Of a stretch of DNA of 64,000 bases, positions 1 to 9,190 are shown one piece after another. Each line of letters opens with the position of its first letter. Within the stretch, counting starts at the first letter, position 1. The notes beneath the pieces are model-generated. The model saw only the letters and a program-made list of their open reading frames with translations, did not search any database and was not told where the DNA came from. The stretch is from contig NZ_NOIQ01000007.1 of the NCBI RefSeq assembly GCF_004136575.1, positions 22,067-86,066 of the forward strand, given 5' to 3'. The position numbers and the translations under genes were made by a program. The stretch comes from Rothia koreensis (GTDB lineage: Bacteria; Actinomycetota; Actinomycetes; Actinomycetales; Micrococcaceae).

Positions 1-1
1 C

Positions 2-922
2 GGCGACAGCAAACAGCTCAAGCTGCCCTCGGGCTGGAAGCACGCGGTGGGGACCACCGATTTCCAGGACGTCCAGGCTGACAGCAAACTGCCCACCACG
101 GTGACCGACGGGACCGGGACCGAGGTGACGGTCAAGGACGCGTCCAAGATCATTTCCGCCGGTGACGGCATTTCCTCGACCCTGGCCGCGCTGGGCCTCA
201 AGGACAAGATCTACGCCGCCCCGAACAACAGCACGTCCTCTGCGGGCAAGGATGCTCCCGAGCACTTCGAATTCAGCAAACAGACCGGTACGGAAGGCCT
301 GCTGGCTCTGGACGGGTCGCTGTTCATCGGTGACAACACCAAGCGCCACGGAGACGTTGCCAAGCAGTTCCGCGACGCCGGAACGGACGCTGTCGTCGTC
401 GACGACCAACAGAGCCAGGCCAAGAAGCTCCAGGCCGTCGCCGACTACGTGGGCGCTCACGACGCCGGGACCAAGCTGGTCGACAAGCTGAACTCCGACA
501 TGGACGCGGCCAAGAAGAAGGTCGACAAGTCCGACCTCAAGGGACACAAGGTCATCCAGGTGACCGCGACCGGTGCCGGCGGCGCAAACTCCGTGGCGGG
601 AACCGGGACGCCCGGGACCGAGATGATCGAGAACCTCGGCATGACCTCCGTCGGAGCCGACAGCGGACTGCGTGGCCTGTCCCGTGAGTTCAGCAACGAG
701 GGCATTCTCGCTTCGGATCCTGACGTGATCGTGATGGCCGAATCCGATTTTGAGTCCTGGGGCGGTGAGGACGGTCTGTGGGAGGCGTTCCCGACCCTGA
801 AGGAGACGAAGGCCGGGAAGGAGAAGCACATCGTCGTCATGCCCGACGCCCAGATCCGCTACTCGAGCCCCGAGCTGGGAGCCGGTGCCGAAGCGCTCGC
901 CAAAGCGATCTCGGAGTTCTGA
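2..922 (+). CDS. hmuT: Haem/iron ABC transporter substrate-binding protein (5' end missing)
   Basis: The reading frame is open to the left window edge, so the N-terminus with its expected lipoprotein signal lies outside. The visible 306 residues look like a periplasmic-binding protein of the TroA/FecB fold. They include a GDGISSTLAALGLKDKI segment, a LLALDGSLFIGDNT segment typical of haem-binding HmuT proteins, and a C-terminal part with DPDVIVMAESDFES. It would capture haem (or another iron chelate) outside the membrane and pass it to the permease encoded 6 bases downstream. The HmuT assignment rests mainly on the next two genes, above all the HmuV-type ATPase. A siderophore-binding role cannot be excluded, given the catechol siderophore genes that follow. 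Confidence 0.82.
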   Translation, partial: GDSKQLKLPSGWKHAVGTTDFQDVQADSKLPTTVTDGTGTEVTVKDASKIISAGDGISSTLAALGLKDKIYAAPNNSTSSAGKDAPEHFEFSKQTGTEGLLALDGSLFIGDNTKRHGDVAKQFRDAGTDAVVVDDQQSQAKKLQAVADYVGAHDAGTKLVDKLNSDMDAAKKKVDKSDLKGHKVIQVTATGAGGANSVAGTGTPGTEMIENLGMTSVGADSGLRGLSREFSNEGILASDPDVIVMAESDFESWGGEDGLWEAFPTLKETKAGKEKHIVVMPDAQIRYSSPELGAGAEALAKAISEF

Positions 923-928
923 TCCCGC

Positions 929-1987
929 ATGCCGATGACACGCAGTGAATCCGGCGGGACCGACATCCGCCGACTGCCGCTGGCCGTGACCCTGATCGCC
1001 GGACTCGTGATCCTGGCGGGGCTCATGGTCGTGTCCGTCTCGATCGGACCGGTGCGGGTCGTGCTCACCGATGTTGTGCACATTCTGCTCTCACCGGTCT
1101 TCGGCGGGGACGACTCGCTCAGTCAGAGGGACGTTTCGGTGGTCTGGCAGCTGAGGGTTCCCCGAATCCTGCTGGGCGTCATGGTCGGCGGGGCGCTGGC
1201 GATCTCCGGGGCGTGCCTCCAGAGCCTGTTCAACAACCCGCTGGCCGACCCCGGCATCGTCGGGGTCACCAGCGGGGCCTCGGTCGGTGCGGTCGGGGCG
1301 ATCGTGCTGGCCGGCGGCTTCGCCTCCCAGTGGGTCGTCCCGTTGGGGGCCTTCGTCGCGGGTCTGGCCGTGACCGGGCTGATCTACGTGCTGGCCAGGC
1401 CGGGGCGGACCACCGGCACGGCGCGCATGCTGCTCGTCGGCATCGCGGTGGGCTCGGCGTGTCAGGCCCTGGTGGGCTTCTTCACGTACATCGCCGACGA
1501 CAGCCAGCTCCAGACCCTGGTGTTCTGGCAGATGGGTTCGCTGGGGCGAGCGAACTGGGCCCAGCTGGTCGGGGTTCTCCCGATCTTCCTGATAGGCCTC
1601 GTCCTGGTCCTGCGGCTCTCGAAGACGCTCGACGTCCTGACACTGGGGGAGAGGCAGGCCCAGCATCTGGGCCTCAACGTGAAGTTGAGCCGGCTCGCGA
1701 TCATCGTGACCACGGCACTCCTGACCGCGGCCGCGGTGGCCTTCGCCGGATCGATCGGATTCGTCGGGCTCGTGGTCCCGCACATCATGAGATTCCTCGT
1801 GGGCCCCGGGCACAAGGCCCTGCTCCCGGCATCCGCGATCGCGGGTGCCGTTCTGGTGGTTGCGGCGGATGCCGCGTCTCGCACGCTCAACCCGCCGACC
1901 GAGATCCCGATCGGGCTGTTCACGGCCGCCGTCGGTGCGCCGTTCTTCCTGTTCCTGATCCTTCGTGAGAAGAGGAGGATCTCATGA
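929..1987 (+). CDS. hmuU: Haem ABC transporter permease (FecCD family)
   Basis: This 352-residue polytopic protein has the length and layout of BtuC/FecCD permeases, with about ten hydrophobic segments. Family hallmarks visible are LRVPRILLGVMVGGALAISG near residue 75, FNNPLADPGIVGVTSGA, and the cytoplasmic coupling region GSIGFVGLVVPHIMRFLVGP near residue 275. It forms the membrane channel for haem or siderophore import with the flanking binding protein and ATPase. There is no good ribosome-binding site before the ATG; a second ATG lies two codons later. The 3' end overlaps the ATPase start by four bases (ATGA), indicating translational coupling. Confidence 0.9.
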   Translation: MPMTRSESGGTDIRRLPLAVTLIAGLVILAGLMVVSVSIGPVRVVLTDVVHILLSPVFGGDDSLSQRDVSVVWQLRVPRILLGVMVGGALAISGACLQSLFNNPLADPGIVGVTSGASVGAVGAIVLAGGFASQWVVPLGAFVAGLAVTGLIYVLARPGRTTGTARMLLVGIAVGSACQALVGFFTYIADDSQLQTLVFWQMGSLGRANWAQLVGVLPIFLIGLVLVLRLSKTLDVLTLGERQAQHLGLNVKLSRLAIIVTTALLTAAAVAFAGSIGFVGLVVPHIMRFLVGPGHKALLPASAIAGAVLVVAADAASRTLNPPTEIPIGLFTAAVGAPFFLFLILREKRRIS

Positions 1988-2823
1988 TTCGAGGCAAACG
2001 AAACCGTTCGGACGCGTCGACGTCCGCGGGCTCGTCGCCAACGGCGCGAGACCCCCACACGCCTGTCGTCGAGGTGCGGTCCGTCAGCTATGCGATCGGG
2101 CCCAAGACCCTGATCGACGACGTCGCTTTCGATCTGCTTCCCGGCACGGTCACCGCACTGGTCGGGCCCAACGGGGCAGGAAAATCGACCATGCTCGGGC
2201 TGCTCGCGGGCGACTTCGTTCCCCAGCACGGCGAGGTGCTGATCGGCGGGCGGGCCCCCGGGCAGTGGCGCCCTCTCGAACTTGCCCGGGAACGGTCCGT
2301 GATGCTCCAGCAGCAGACCACCCATTTCGGATTCAGCGTGGAGGAAGCCGTGGCCATGGGGCGTCTTCCGCACGACGTCGACGAGGAACGAGACCGGGAG
2401 ATCGTCGAATCGGCCCTCGAGGAGTCCGACGTCGCGCGACTTCGACGACGAGACGTCACCACCCTGTCCGGCGGCGAATCGGCGAGAGTCGCCTACGCAC
2501 GGACGGTCACCCAGACCACACCGATCGTGCTCCTGGACGAGCCGACCGCCGCACTCGACCTCCAGAACCAGGAAGCTCTGCTGCGATCGACCCAGCGACT
2601 GGCAGGGAACGGTGCCGCCGTGGTCGTGGTCCTTCACGACCTCAATCAGGCGGCACGCTATGCGACCCGCGTGCTGATGTTTTCCCGCAGCCGACTGGTG
2701 GCCGACGGGGCGCCCCCTGAGGTCCTCACCCCGGAACGGATCGAGGACGTCTACGGGCAGAAAGTCCATCTCTTGGAGCATCCCCAGACCGGGGCCCCGG
2801 TTCTGGTGCCCGTGCACGACTGA
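1984..2823 (+). CDS. hmuV: Haem ABC transporter ATP-binding protein
   Basis: ATPase of 279 residues with Walker A GPNGAGKST at 61-69, signature LSGGE at about 161 and Walker B IVLLDEP at about 181. The stretch MLGLLAGDFVPQHGEVLIGG followed by RAPGQWRPLELARERSVMLQ matches the HmuV pattern (LAGD, then W..ELAR.R), which favours haem over ferric siderophore as substrate. The first 30 residues are a polar extension. It overlaps hmuU by four bases and has a clear GAGGAG ribosome-binding site. It energises the HmuTU importer at the inner face of the membrane. Confidence 0.92.
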   Translation: MIRGKRNRSDASTSAGSSPTARDPHTPVVEVRSVSYAIGPKTLIDDVAFDLLPGTVTALVGPNGAGKSTMLGLLAGDFVPQHGEVLIGGRAPGQWRPLELARERSVMLQQQTTHFGFSVEEAVAMGRLPHDVDEERDREIVESALEESDVARLRRRDVTTLSGGESARVAYARTVTQTTPIVLLDEPTAALDLQNQEALLRSTQRLAGNGAAVVVVLHDLNQAARYATRVLMFSRSRLVADGAPPEVLTPERIEDVYGQKVHLLEHPQTGAPVLVPVHD

Positions 2824-2883
2824 CCGGCAGGCCTGCGCCCCGGCGTCCGTTGCACGCACCGACTGACATGAAGGAAGGAAACC

Positions 2884-4626
2884 ATGACCCAAACCGCGCT
2901 GACCGGCCGAACGGGCCTGGCCGAGTACCCAGGGATTCCCGAAGAATTCGCCGCGAAGTATCGCGCGGCCGGCTACTGGATCGACGAGACCTTCCAGGAT
3001 TTCGTCCTGGACCGGTGCGACCGATTCGCGGACCGGACCGCGCTCGTCGCCTCTTCGTCACGGGACCCCGAAACGGGCAGCCTGGCGACCCAGACCTGGA
3101 CGTACGCTGACTTGGAGGACGAAGCCAGGCGTTCGGCCCGAACACTCCTGGACGTCGGCGTCGCGCCGGGAGACCGGGTGATCCTGCAACTGCCCAACAC
3201 CGCCGAGTACATGGCCTACCTCTGCGGGGCATTCCTCGTGGGTGCCTTGCCCGTCTTCGCCCTGCCCAAGCACAGGGCGAGCGAACTGGGCCACTTCGCC
3301 CGAAAGACCGACGCGGCGGCCCACATCGTCTGTCAGGGGGCCGAAGGATTCGATTACCTCGGTCTCTACCGGGAGTACGCCGACGGCATGCGGGCCGAAG
3401 GCCTCCAACCCCCGGTTCTGATCGAGGCGAGCGGGCAGGTGACCGAGAGCGAGGACGGCGTCGTCGCCATCCTGGACCGTCCGGAACCCCTGCTCGACCT
3501 TCCCAGGCCCGTGCGCAACCGAGGGGCCGAGCGGCTGAGCGAGAACGTGGCGTTCCTCCAGCTGTCCGGAGGGACCACCGGAATGTCCAAACTGATTCCG
3601 CGAACCCACGCCGACTACCTCTACTCGGTCAGGGCCTCGGACCCGATCTGCGGTGTGGATCGCGAGACCAGAATGCTCGTGGTCCTGCCCGCGGCACACA
3701 ATTTCACGATGAGCTCTCCGGGGATCCTCGGGGTGCTGCACGAGGGAGGCAGCCTCGTCTTCGCGGCGGACCCGAGCCCGCAGACCGCGTTCTCCCTCAT
3801 CGAGCAGGAACGGGTCACGATGGCATCGCTGGTGCCGCCCCTGCTGCAGGCGTGGATACTCTCGGCCCAGAGGAGGTCACCGGACCTCTCGAGCCTCAGG
3901 ACCGTTCAGGTCGGCGGGGCCAAGCTCGCCCCGAGCGTGGCCGAAAAAGTCGGCCCGGTCCTCGGCGCTCGGCTCCAACAGGTCTTCGGCATGGCCGAGG
4001 GACTGGTCAACTACACGAGGGACACGGATCCGGAGGAACTCGTCGTCCGGACACAGGGAGTCCCCATCAGCCCCGACGACGAGCTGCTGGTCGTCGACGA
4101 CGACGACCGTCCCGTGGCCGAGGGCGAAACCGGTCACCTCCTGACCCGTGGCCCCTACACGATCCGCGGCTACTACCTGGAGGACAAGGCCAACCGCTTC
4201 GGCTTCACCGAGGACGGGTACTACCGAACCGGCGACATCGTCCGGCTGCACCCCACGGGGCACGTCGAGGTCACCGGGCGGTCGAAGGACCAGATCAATC
4301 GGGCCGGAGAAAAGATCGCGGTGGACGAGATCGAGGACGTGGCCCTCAGCGCCGACGGGGTGGCCGACGCCGTCGTCGTCGGGATACCCGATGACGACCT
4401 CGGAGAACGCGTCGGCCTGGTGGTCCTGCCCCGGGACGACGCCGACTTCGGCGTGGACCCGAGAACCTGGTTCCGCGAATGGTTCCGGGAACGGGGGATC
4501 GCGGAATTCAAGATCCCGGAACGCGTCGAGATCCGTCGGGACCTGCCTCTGACCAACGTCGGCAAGATCTCGCGCCGCCACCTCAGGACCGCCCTGGCCG
4601 AGGACCTCGCCGCGTCTCGACCCTGA
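2884..4626 (+). CDS. entE: 2,3-dihydroxybenzoate-AMP ligase
   Basis: Stand-alone adenylation enzyme of 580 residues. It would activate 2,3-dihydroxybenzoate as an acyl-AMP and load it on the aryl carrier protein encoded next. Visible motifs: N-terminal EYPGIPEEFAAKYRAAGYW, typical of EntE/DhbE; core A3 LSGGTTGMSK at 226-235; pocket motif LPAAHNFTMSSPG around 272; QVFGMAEGLVNYTR; and the C-terminal catalytic lysine in PLTNVGKISRR (about 561). The serine in HNF-TMSS and the valine in MAEGLV fit dihydroxybenzoate; salicylate-activating relatives carry Cys and Leu there (from memory of the DhbE structure). It begins 60 bases after hmuV with a strong GGAAGGAAA ribosome-binding site and is probably co-transcribed. 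Confidence 0.92.
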   Translation: MTQTALTGRTGLAEYPGIPEEFAAKYRAAGYWIDETFQDFVLDRCDRFADRTALVASSSRDPETGSLATQTWTYADLEDEARRSARTLLDVGVAPGDRVILQLPNTAEYMAYLCGAFLVGALPVFALPKHRASELGHFARKTDAAAHIVCQGAEGFDYLGLYREYADGMRAEGLQPPVLIEASGQVTESEDGVVAILDRPEPLLDLPRPVRNRGAERLSENVAFLQLSGGTTGMSKLIPRTHADYLYSVRASDPICGVDRETRMLVVLPAAHNFTMSSPGILGVLHEGGSLVFAADPSPQTAFSLIEQERVTMASLVPPLLQAWILSAQRRSPDLSSLRTVQVGGAKLAPSVAEKVGPVLGARLQQVFGMAEGLVNYTRDTDPEELVVRTQGVPISPDDELLVVDDDDRPVAEGETGHLLTRGPYTIRGYYLEDKANRFGFTEDGYYRTGDIVRLHPTGHVEVTGRSKDQINRAGEKIAVDEIEDVALSADGVADAVVVGIPDDDLGERVGLVVLPRDDADFGVDPRTWFREWFRERGIAEFKIPERVEIRRDLPLTNVGKISRRHLRTALAEDLAASRP

Positions 4627-4787
4627 ACCCGGCAGACGCCCAACCTATCGGCGGATCCGGGACCCGCAGGCGGGTCGGGACCCACCAGTGGGGACGGGAC
4701 CACGAAGCACACGATTGCCGTCGCGGCGCTCCGCCGTCGCGGTGCGCCTCATCATTGCCCTGTCATCACCGCACAAGGAGAAGAAAC

Positions 4788-5027
4788 ATGATCGACGATT
4801 CGACACTCAAGTCAGTCCTGGCGCCGCACTTGCGCGAGGAAGGGGCCTTGGACAAGGCCTTCCATGACCCCACGGCCAACCTGTTCGACCTGGGGATGGA
4901 TTCCATCTCGGCATTCGCCCTCCTGGACGACCTCCAGGATCACGGGGTGGGCCTGGAATTCACGGAGTTGATCGCTGACCCCAGCGTCGGATTCCTCCGC
5001 GAAGCATCGGAAAGGGCCCAGTCATAG
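4788..5027 (+). CDS. Free-standing aryl carrier protein
   Basis: A 79-residue acidic carrier protein with the 4'-phosphopantetheine site LFDLGMDSISAFALLDDL, the Ser of MDSIS being modified. It corresponds to the C-terminal ArCP domain of EntB/DhbB but lacks the isochorismatase domain. The ATG at 4788 is preceded by CAAGGAGAAGAAAC, and residues upstream in the same frame are not carrier-like, so this start is chosen. It would carry the dihydroxybenzoyl group from EntE to the NRPS condensation domain. Its stop codon overlaps the NRPS GTG start by one base. The 161-base gap before it holds short GC-rich hairpins but no recognised operator. Confidence 0.88.
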   Translation: MIDDSTLKSVLAPHLREEGALDKAFHDPTANLFDLGMDSISAFALLDDLQDHGVGLEFTELIADPSVGFLREASERAQS

Positions 5028-8000
5028 TGGACCGGAATGCCCCGCCCTGGTACCCGCTCACGGATGCGGCGCGCGGAATAGGGTTCGCGACTCGACTCGA
5101 CCCGGACAATCCTTGCTACAACACTGCCGAATGCGTCGAATTCACCGAGCCGGTGGACGCGAAGGCGCTACGATCCGCGCTCGGAACCGTGTACGCGGAG
5201 AATGAGGGATTCCGGGTCGAACTGGACCAACGCGGCAGCGAGCTCGGCTGGCGCTCGCTCGACATCGACGAATTCCTCGGTCGCGTCACCGTCGGGCGCA
5301 GCATCAGGCTCGAGGCCACGCCCGCCGAGGCGCGACGGACGGTGCTCGATTGGTGCGCGGAAGCGGTGCGCACGGCCCTCGACGTCGAACGGGGGCGCAC
5401 CGTGGATTCCGCGATCATCGAATGCGGCGGCCGCCAATGGTTCTACCACTGTTTCCACCACCTGGTCGCCGACGGATTCGCCGCATTCGACGCCCTGCGC
5501 CGGGTGGGACAGGTCTACGGGCGGATTCTCGAGGGCGAGGCCCCCGAGCCGGCTCACAGGCCAGGGCTCGCGGAGCTGCGGGCCCAGGACGCCTCTGACG
5601 CCGAGCGCCGAGCCGCCGATCTCGAGGCCTGGTCGGAACGGCTCGATCAGGAGGACACACCGACGGATTACTCTCTCGCGCAACGCGAGGCCGCACCCTC
5701 GGCCACGGCGCACAGGTTTGCCCTGCCGGTCGACGTGAGTCTCCAGGAGGCGATCGTCGAGGTCGCCCGCGGTGAGGGGGCACAATGGCCGACGGGCGTC
5801 GTGGCCGCCGTCGGTTCGTACCTCTCCCGAGCCCTCGGCGTGCCCCAGGCCGGCTTCGGCGTTCCCCAGATGAACCGGGCCCTGTCCGGTGCACCTCGAG
5901 TCGCCGCCCGCACGGGATGCACCGCGGTGAATGTGTTGCCCGTCCATGTCTCCGCCCTCACGCGCCCCCAGGACCAAGTGCGGCAGGTCAGGGACCAGAT
6001 GGTGTTCAACCACGAGCACGCTCTGGCCCGCCAGGAAGACCTGGAAAGGCAGGCCGCGCGTCGAGGCGGTCGGGCCTTCGGGGCCCAGATCAATGTGGTG
6101 CCCTTCGACGCCGTCCTGCGATTCGGCCCGTGCCGGGCTCAGGTCCACAACGTGTCCGCGGGCCCGGTTCCTGACATGACGGTGTGCCTGAGGGGCATGC
6201 CCGGTCGGGGGCACGACCTCAGCCTCGAGCTGACCGCGAACCCCGAGCTGTATTCCCCGGAGGAAACCGAACGCCACGCGCATCGAATCCTGCGATGGAT
6301 GCGTTCGTGGACCGAGGCAGCAAGGACGAGAACGCCCACCGCGCAGCTCGACCAGGCGCTTCCCGAGGAAATCGAACGTATTCGCAGCCTGTCAGCCACG
6401 GAGCACGAGGTCGAGGCTCGAACGCTTCTCGAGCGATTCGAGGAGCAGGCCGAGCGCACCCCGGAGGCACGTGCCCTGCGCGAAGGACCCGCCTACGGTT
6501 CCACGGGTTGCTTCGGGGGTGGAGAGAGAACCTACGCCGAGCTGGTCCGCGCGTCCCGTGAGGTCGCCGAGGGGCTCTCCGCCGCCGGTGTGGCCCCGGG
6601 CGACGTCGTCGGGCTCCGCGTCGAGCGCGGCGTCGAACAGTTCGAGCTCCTCTACGGCCTGTTGTACGCCGGGGCCGTGTACCTGCCGATCGACCCGACC
6701 CTTCCCGTCGGCCGCGTGACGGCCATGCTCGAGGACGCCGAGTGCTCGACACTGATCAACGGGACCGGCCTGGCGTTGCCGGACTTCTCCGAGGCCGCGA
6801 CTGGGACCGACGCCGCTTCCCATACCGCACCCGTCCGTCTCCTGGAGGCTCGGGAGGTCTACCGCCTGGGACGCGAGACCGGGACACGAACCCCCTCCGA
6901 GGACTACCCGGGCCGTCGAACCCGTCCGGACGATCTGGCCTATGTCCAATTCACCTCCGGCTCGACCGGGCGTCCCAAAGGCGTGCCGATCACGCACCGG
7001 GCCCTGGACAACAGGTTGCGCTGGCAACAGCACCTGATTCCGATCGATGGGTCCGACAGGATCGCTCACAAGACGGCGATTTCCTTCGATGTCCACGTGT
7101 GGGAGCTGTACTGGCCGCTCCAGGAGGGCGCATGCGTCGTGATCGCGGCCCCCGAGGGGCACAAGGATCCCGAGTACTTGGCCCGCCTCCTCCGGGACGA
7201 GGCGGTCACGGGCCTGCACTTCGTGCCGACGATGCTCTCGGCGTTCATCTCGACCCCCTCCGTCCGTGCCCTCCTGGGTGACGAACGAGTCGCGCTCCGC
7301 CACATCGTGTGCAGTGGTGAGGCGCTGACCAGGGAACAGGTCCGAGGTACCGTCGACCTCGTGGGCGTTCACCCCTTGAATCTGTACGGCCCGACCGAAG
7401 CCGCGATCGACGTCACGGCCTGGGACACGGAAACGGACCCTGACGCCGCCGTCGTGCCCATCGGACGCCCGGCCTGGAACACCGGATGCCACGTTGTCGA
7501 TCCCACGGGCCACCTGTGTCCGCCAGGTATACCCGGGGAGCTGTGCCTGTCGGGTGTCCAGGTCATGTCCGGGTACCTCAATCGACCGGACGCCGACGCC
7601 GCTGCCCTGGACACGATTCCCCTGGGCAGGGGCCGCGGCCGGCCCGGATCGCCCGACGTGTCCTCGCCCGAGCCTGAGACGCTCCGGGTGTACCGCACCG
7701 GCGACCTGGCCGTGTGGCGAGAGGACGGCGTCCTGGAGTACAGGGGGCGCCGGGACCACCAGATCAAGATCCGGGGCCAGCGACTCGAACTGGGGGAAGT
7801 GGAAGCGGTCCTTGCCGACGTCGAGGGCGTCCACGCCGCCGTCGTTCTGGTCAAGAGCATCGGCGGACAACAGACGCTGGCAGCCTTTGTCGAGGGCGAC
7901 GCCGAGCGCGGCGACGACCTCCTGGCCTCGGCCAAACGTCATGCCGCAGCCGTGCTGCCCGAGTACATGGTCCCCGCGCTGTGGTCGCGTGTGGACGGCA

Positions 8001-9091
8001 TGCCCGTGACCACCAACGGCAAGGCGGACCGGAGGGCCCTGGATGCGATGGAACTGGCCCTGCCGGACCAGGGAGGCGTGCCCCGGTCGCTGAAGGAACA
8101 GACGGTCTGCATGATCTTCGCCGACGTCCTCGACGTGCCCTCGGTCGGCCCGGACACGGATTTCTTCTCGGCCGGGGGAGCATCACTGAGCGCCCTCGAG
8201 CTCGGGATCCGCGTCGAAGAACAGTTCGGAACGCCGTGTTCCCTCGCAAAGATCTTCGCCCATCCCACGCCCGGGTCCCTGGCCGAGTCTCTCGAGGACG
8301 ATGACGCGGGCGAGCTCGAACCCGTCCTGCGGCTGCGCCACGGTCAGGATCCGGACGCGACGCCTGTCGTGTTCCTCCCTCCCGCTGGGGGGCTCGGGTG
8401 GTGTTACGCCTCGTTCCTGAAGCACCTTGATCCGTCGTCGTCCGTCTGGACCCTCCAGGCCAGGCAGTTCTCGGACCCCTCGTCGCGATGGCCCGAGACC
8501 CTGGAAGAGCTCGCGGAGGACTACGCCGCATCCCTGTCCGCGATCGCGCCGCACGGTTGCATCCTGGCCGGATGGTCCGTGGGAGGGATCGCGGCCGTCG
8601 ACGTCGCCGCGCGGGCCGCACGGCACGGGGTCGACGTCGAGAAGGTCGTGCTGTTGGATGCGTACCCGCCGACCTACTGGCGAGCCCGTCCGGAACCGAC
8701 CGAGTCCGATCTCTGGATCGCGCTGATGCGCATGGGTGGGATCGAGCCGCGGGAGGTGCCCGGCGACTTGGCCGGAACCGTCGCCGCGCTCAGGGAGCAT
8801 GGCTCTCCGTTGGCGAACCTGGACGACGCATCGTTGCGCACGTGCATCACGTCGGTGTGGAAGGCGATGGGCTACACGAGGGGCCGCGATCCCCAGGCAT
8901 TCGCCGGCCGGCTGATCCTGTGCTCGGCGCGGGACAGCCTGGAGGCCGGTGCCGATCCCGACGCGTGGTTGCCGTGGTGCGACGAACTGGAGACCCACGT
9001 CGTCGAGGGCGACCATGCATCGGTGCTCCGAGGCGCCAACGCCGAGAGGGTCGCGCAATGGCTGGTCCCGGACGTGGCGGTACGGCCATGA
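5027..9091 (+). CDS. entF: Siderophore nonribosomal peptide synthetase (C-A-T-TE, EntF type)
   Basis: A 1354-residue single-module NRPS. Domains in order: condensation (1-450, HHLVADG at about 144); adenylation (about 470-1010, FTSGSTGRPKG near 642, YRTGDL, lysine in TTNGKADRR); thiolation (Ser1053 in GGASLSAL); thioesterase (GWSVGG with Ser about 1184, LLDAYPP, and His in EGDHAS). Reading the pocket by eye gives D-V-W-H-V-S-L-I-D-K, a serine code like EntF. The C domain would join dihydroxybenzoate from the ArCP to serine, and the TE would oligomerise and cyclise the product as in enterobactin. The start is GTG, overlapping the ArCP stop. The A domain has an insertion rich in Gly, Pro and Arg before YRTGD. 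No MbtH-like gene is visible. Confidence 0.92.
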   Translation: MDRNAPPWYPLTDAARGIGFATRLDPDNPCYNTAECVEFTEPVDAKALRSALGTVYAENEGFRVELDQRGSELGWRSLDIDEFLGRVTVGRSIRLEATPAEARRTVLDWCAEAVRTALDVERGRTVDSAIIECGGRQWFYHCFHHLVADGFAAFDALRRVGQVYGRILEGEAPEPAHRPGLAELRAQDASDAERRAADLEAWSERLDQEDTPTDYSLAQREAAPSATAHRFALPVDVSLQEAIVEVARGEGAQWPTGVVAAVGSYLSRALGVPQAGFGVPQMNRALSGAPRVAARTGCTAVNVLPVHVSALTRPQDQVRQVRDQMVFNHEHALARQEDLERQAARRGGRAFGAQINVVPFDAVLRFGPCRAQVHNVSAGPVPDMTVCLRGMPGRGHDLSLELTANPELYSPEETERHAHRILRWMRSWTEAARTRTPTAQLDQALPEEIERIRSLSATEHEVEARTLLERFEEQAERTPEARALREGPAYGSTGCFGGGERTYAELVRASREVAEGLSAAGVAPGDVVGLRVERGVEQFELLYGLLYAGAVYLPIDPTLPVGRVTAMLEDAECSTLINGTGLALPDFSEAATGTDAASHTAPVRLLEAREVYRLGRETGTRTPSEDYPGRRTRPDDLAYVQFTSGSTGRPKGVPITHRALDNRLRWQQHLIPIDGSDRIAHKTAISFDVHVWELYWPLQEGACVVIAAPEGHKDPEYLARLLRDEAVTGLHFVPTMLSAFISTPSVRALLGDERVALRHIVCSGEALTREQVRGTVDLVGVHPLNLYGPTEAAIDVTAWDTETDPDAAVVPIGRPAWNTGCHVVDPTGHLCPPGIPGELCLSGVQVMSGYLNRPDADAAALDTIPLGRGRGRPGSPDVSSPEPETLRVYRTGDLAVWREDGVLEYRGRRDHQIKIRGQRLELGEVEAVLADVEGVHAAVVLVKSIGGQQTLAAFVEGDAERGDDLLASAKRHAAAVLPEYMVPALWSRVDGMPVTTNGKADRRALDAMELALPDQGGVPRSLKEQTVCMIFADVLDVPSVGPDTDFFSAGGASLSALELGIRVEEQFGTPCSLAKIFAHPTPGSLAESLEDDDAGELEPVLRLRHGQDPDATPVVFLPPAGGLGWCYASFLKHLDPSSSVWTLQARQFSDPSSRWPETLEELAEDYAASLSAIAPHGCILAGWSVGGIAAVDVAARAARHGVDVEKVVLLDAYPPTYWRARPEPTESDLWIALMRMGGIEPREVPGDLAGTVAALREHGSPLANLDDASLRTCITSVWKAMGYTRGRDPQAFAGRLILCSARDSLEAGADPDAWLPWCDELETHVVEGDHASVLRGANAERVAQWLVPDVAVRP

Positions 9092-9190
9092 CCCCTGCGC
9101 GACGTGGAAGTCTTGTGCAGATTCCGGGGCGAAATCCGCACAACGTTGCCACCTCGCGGTGGGTGCGGGCGGCCGCGCGCGGGGCGGGAG

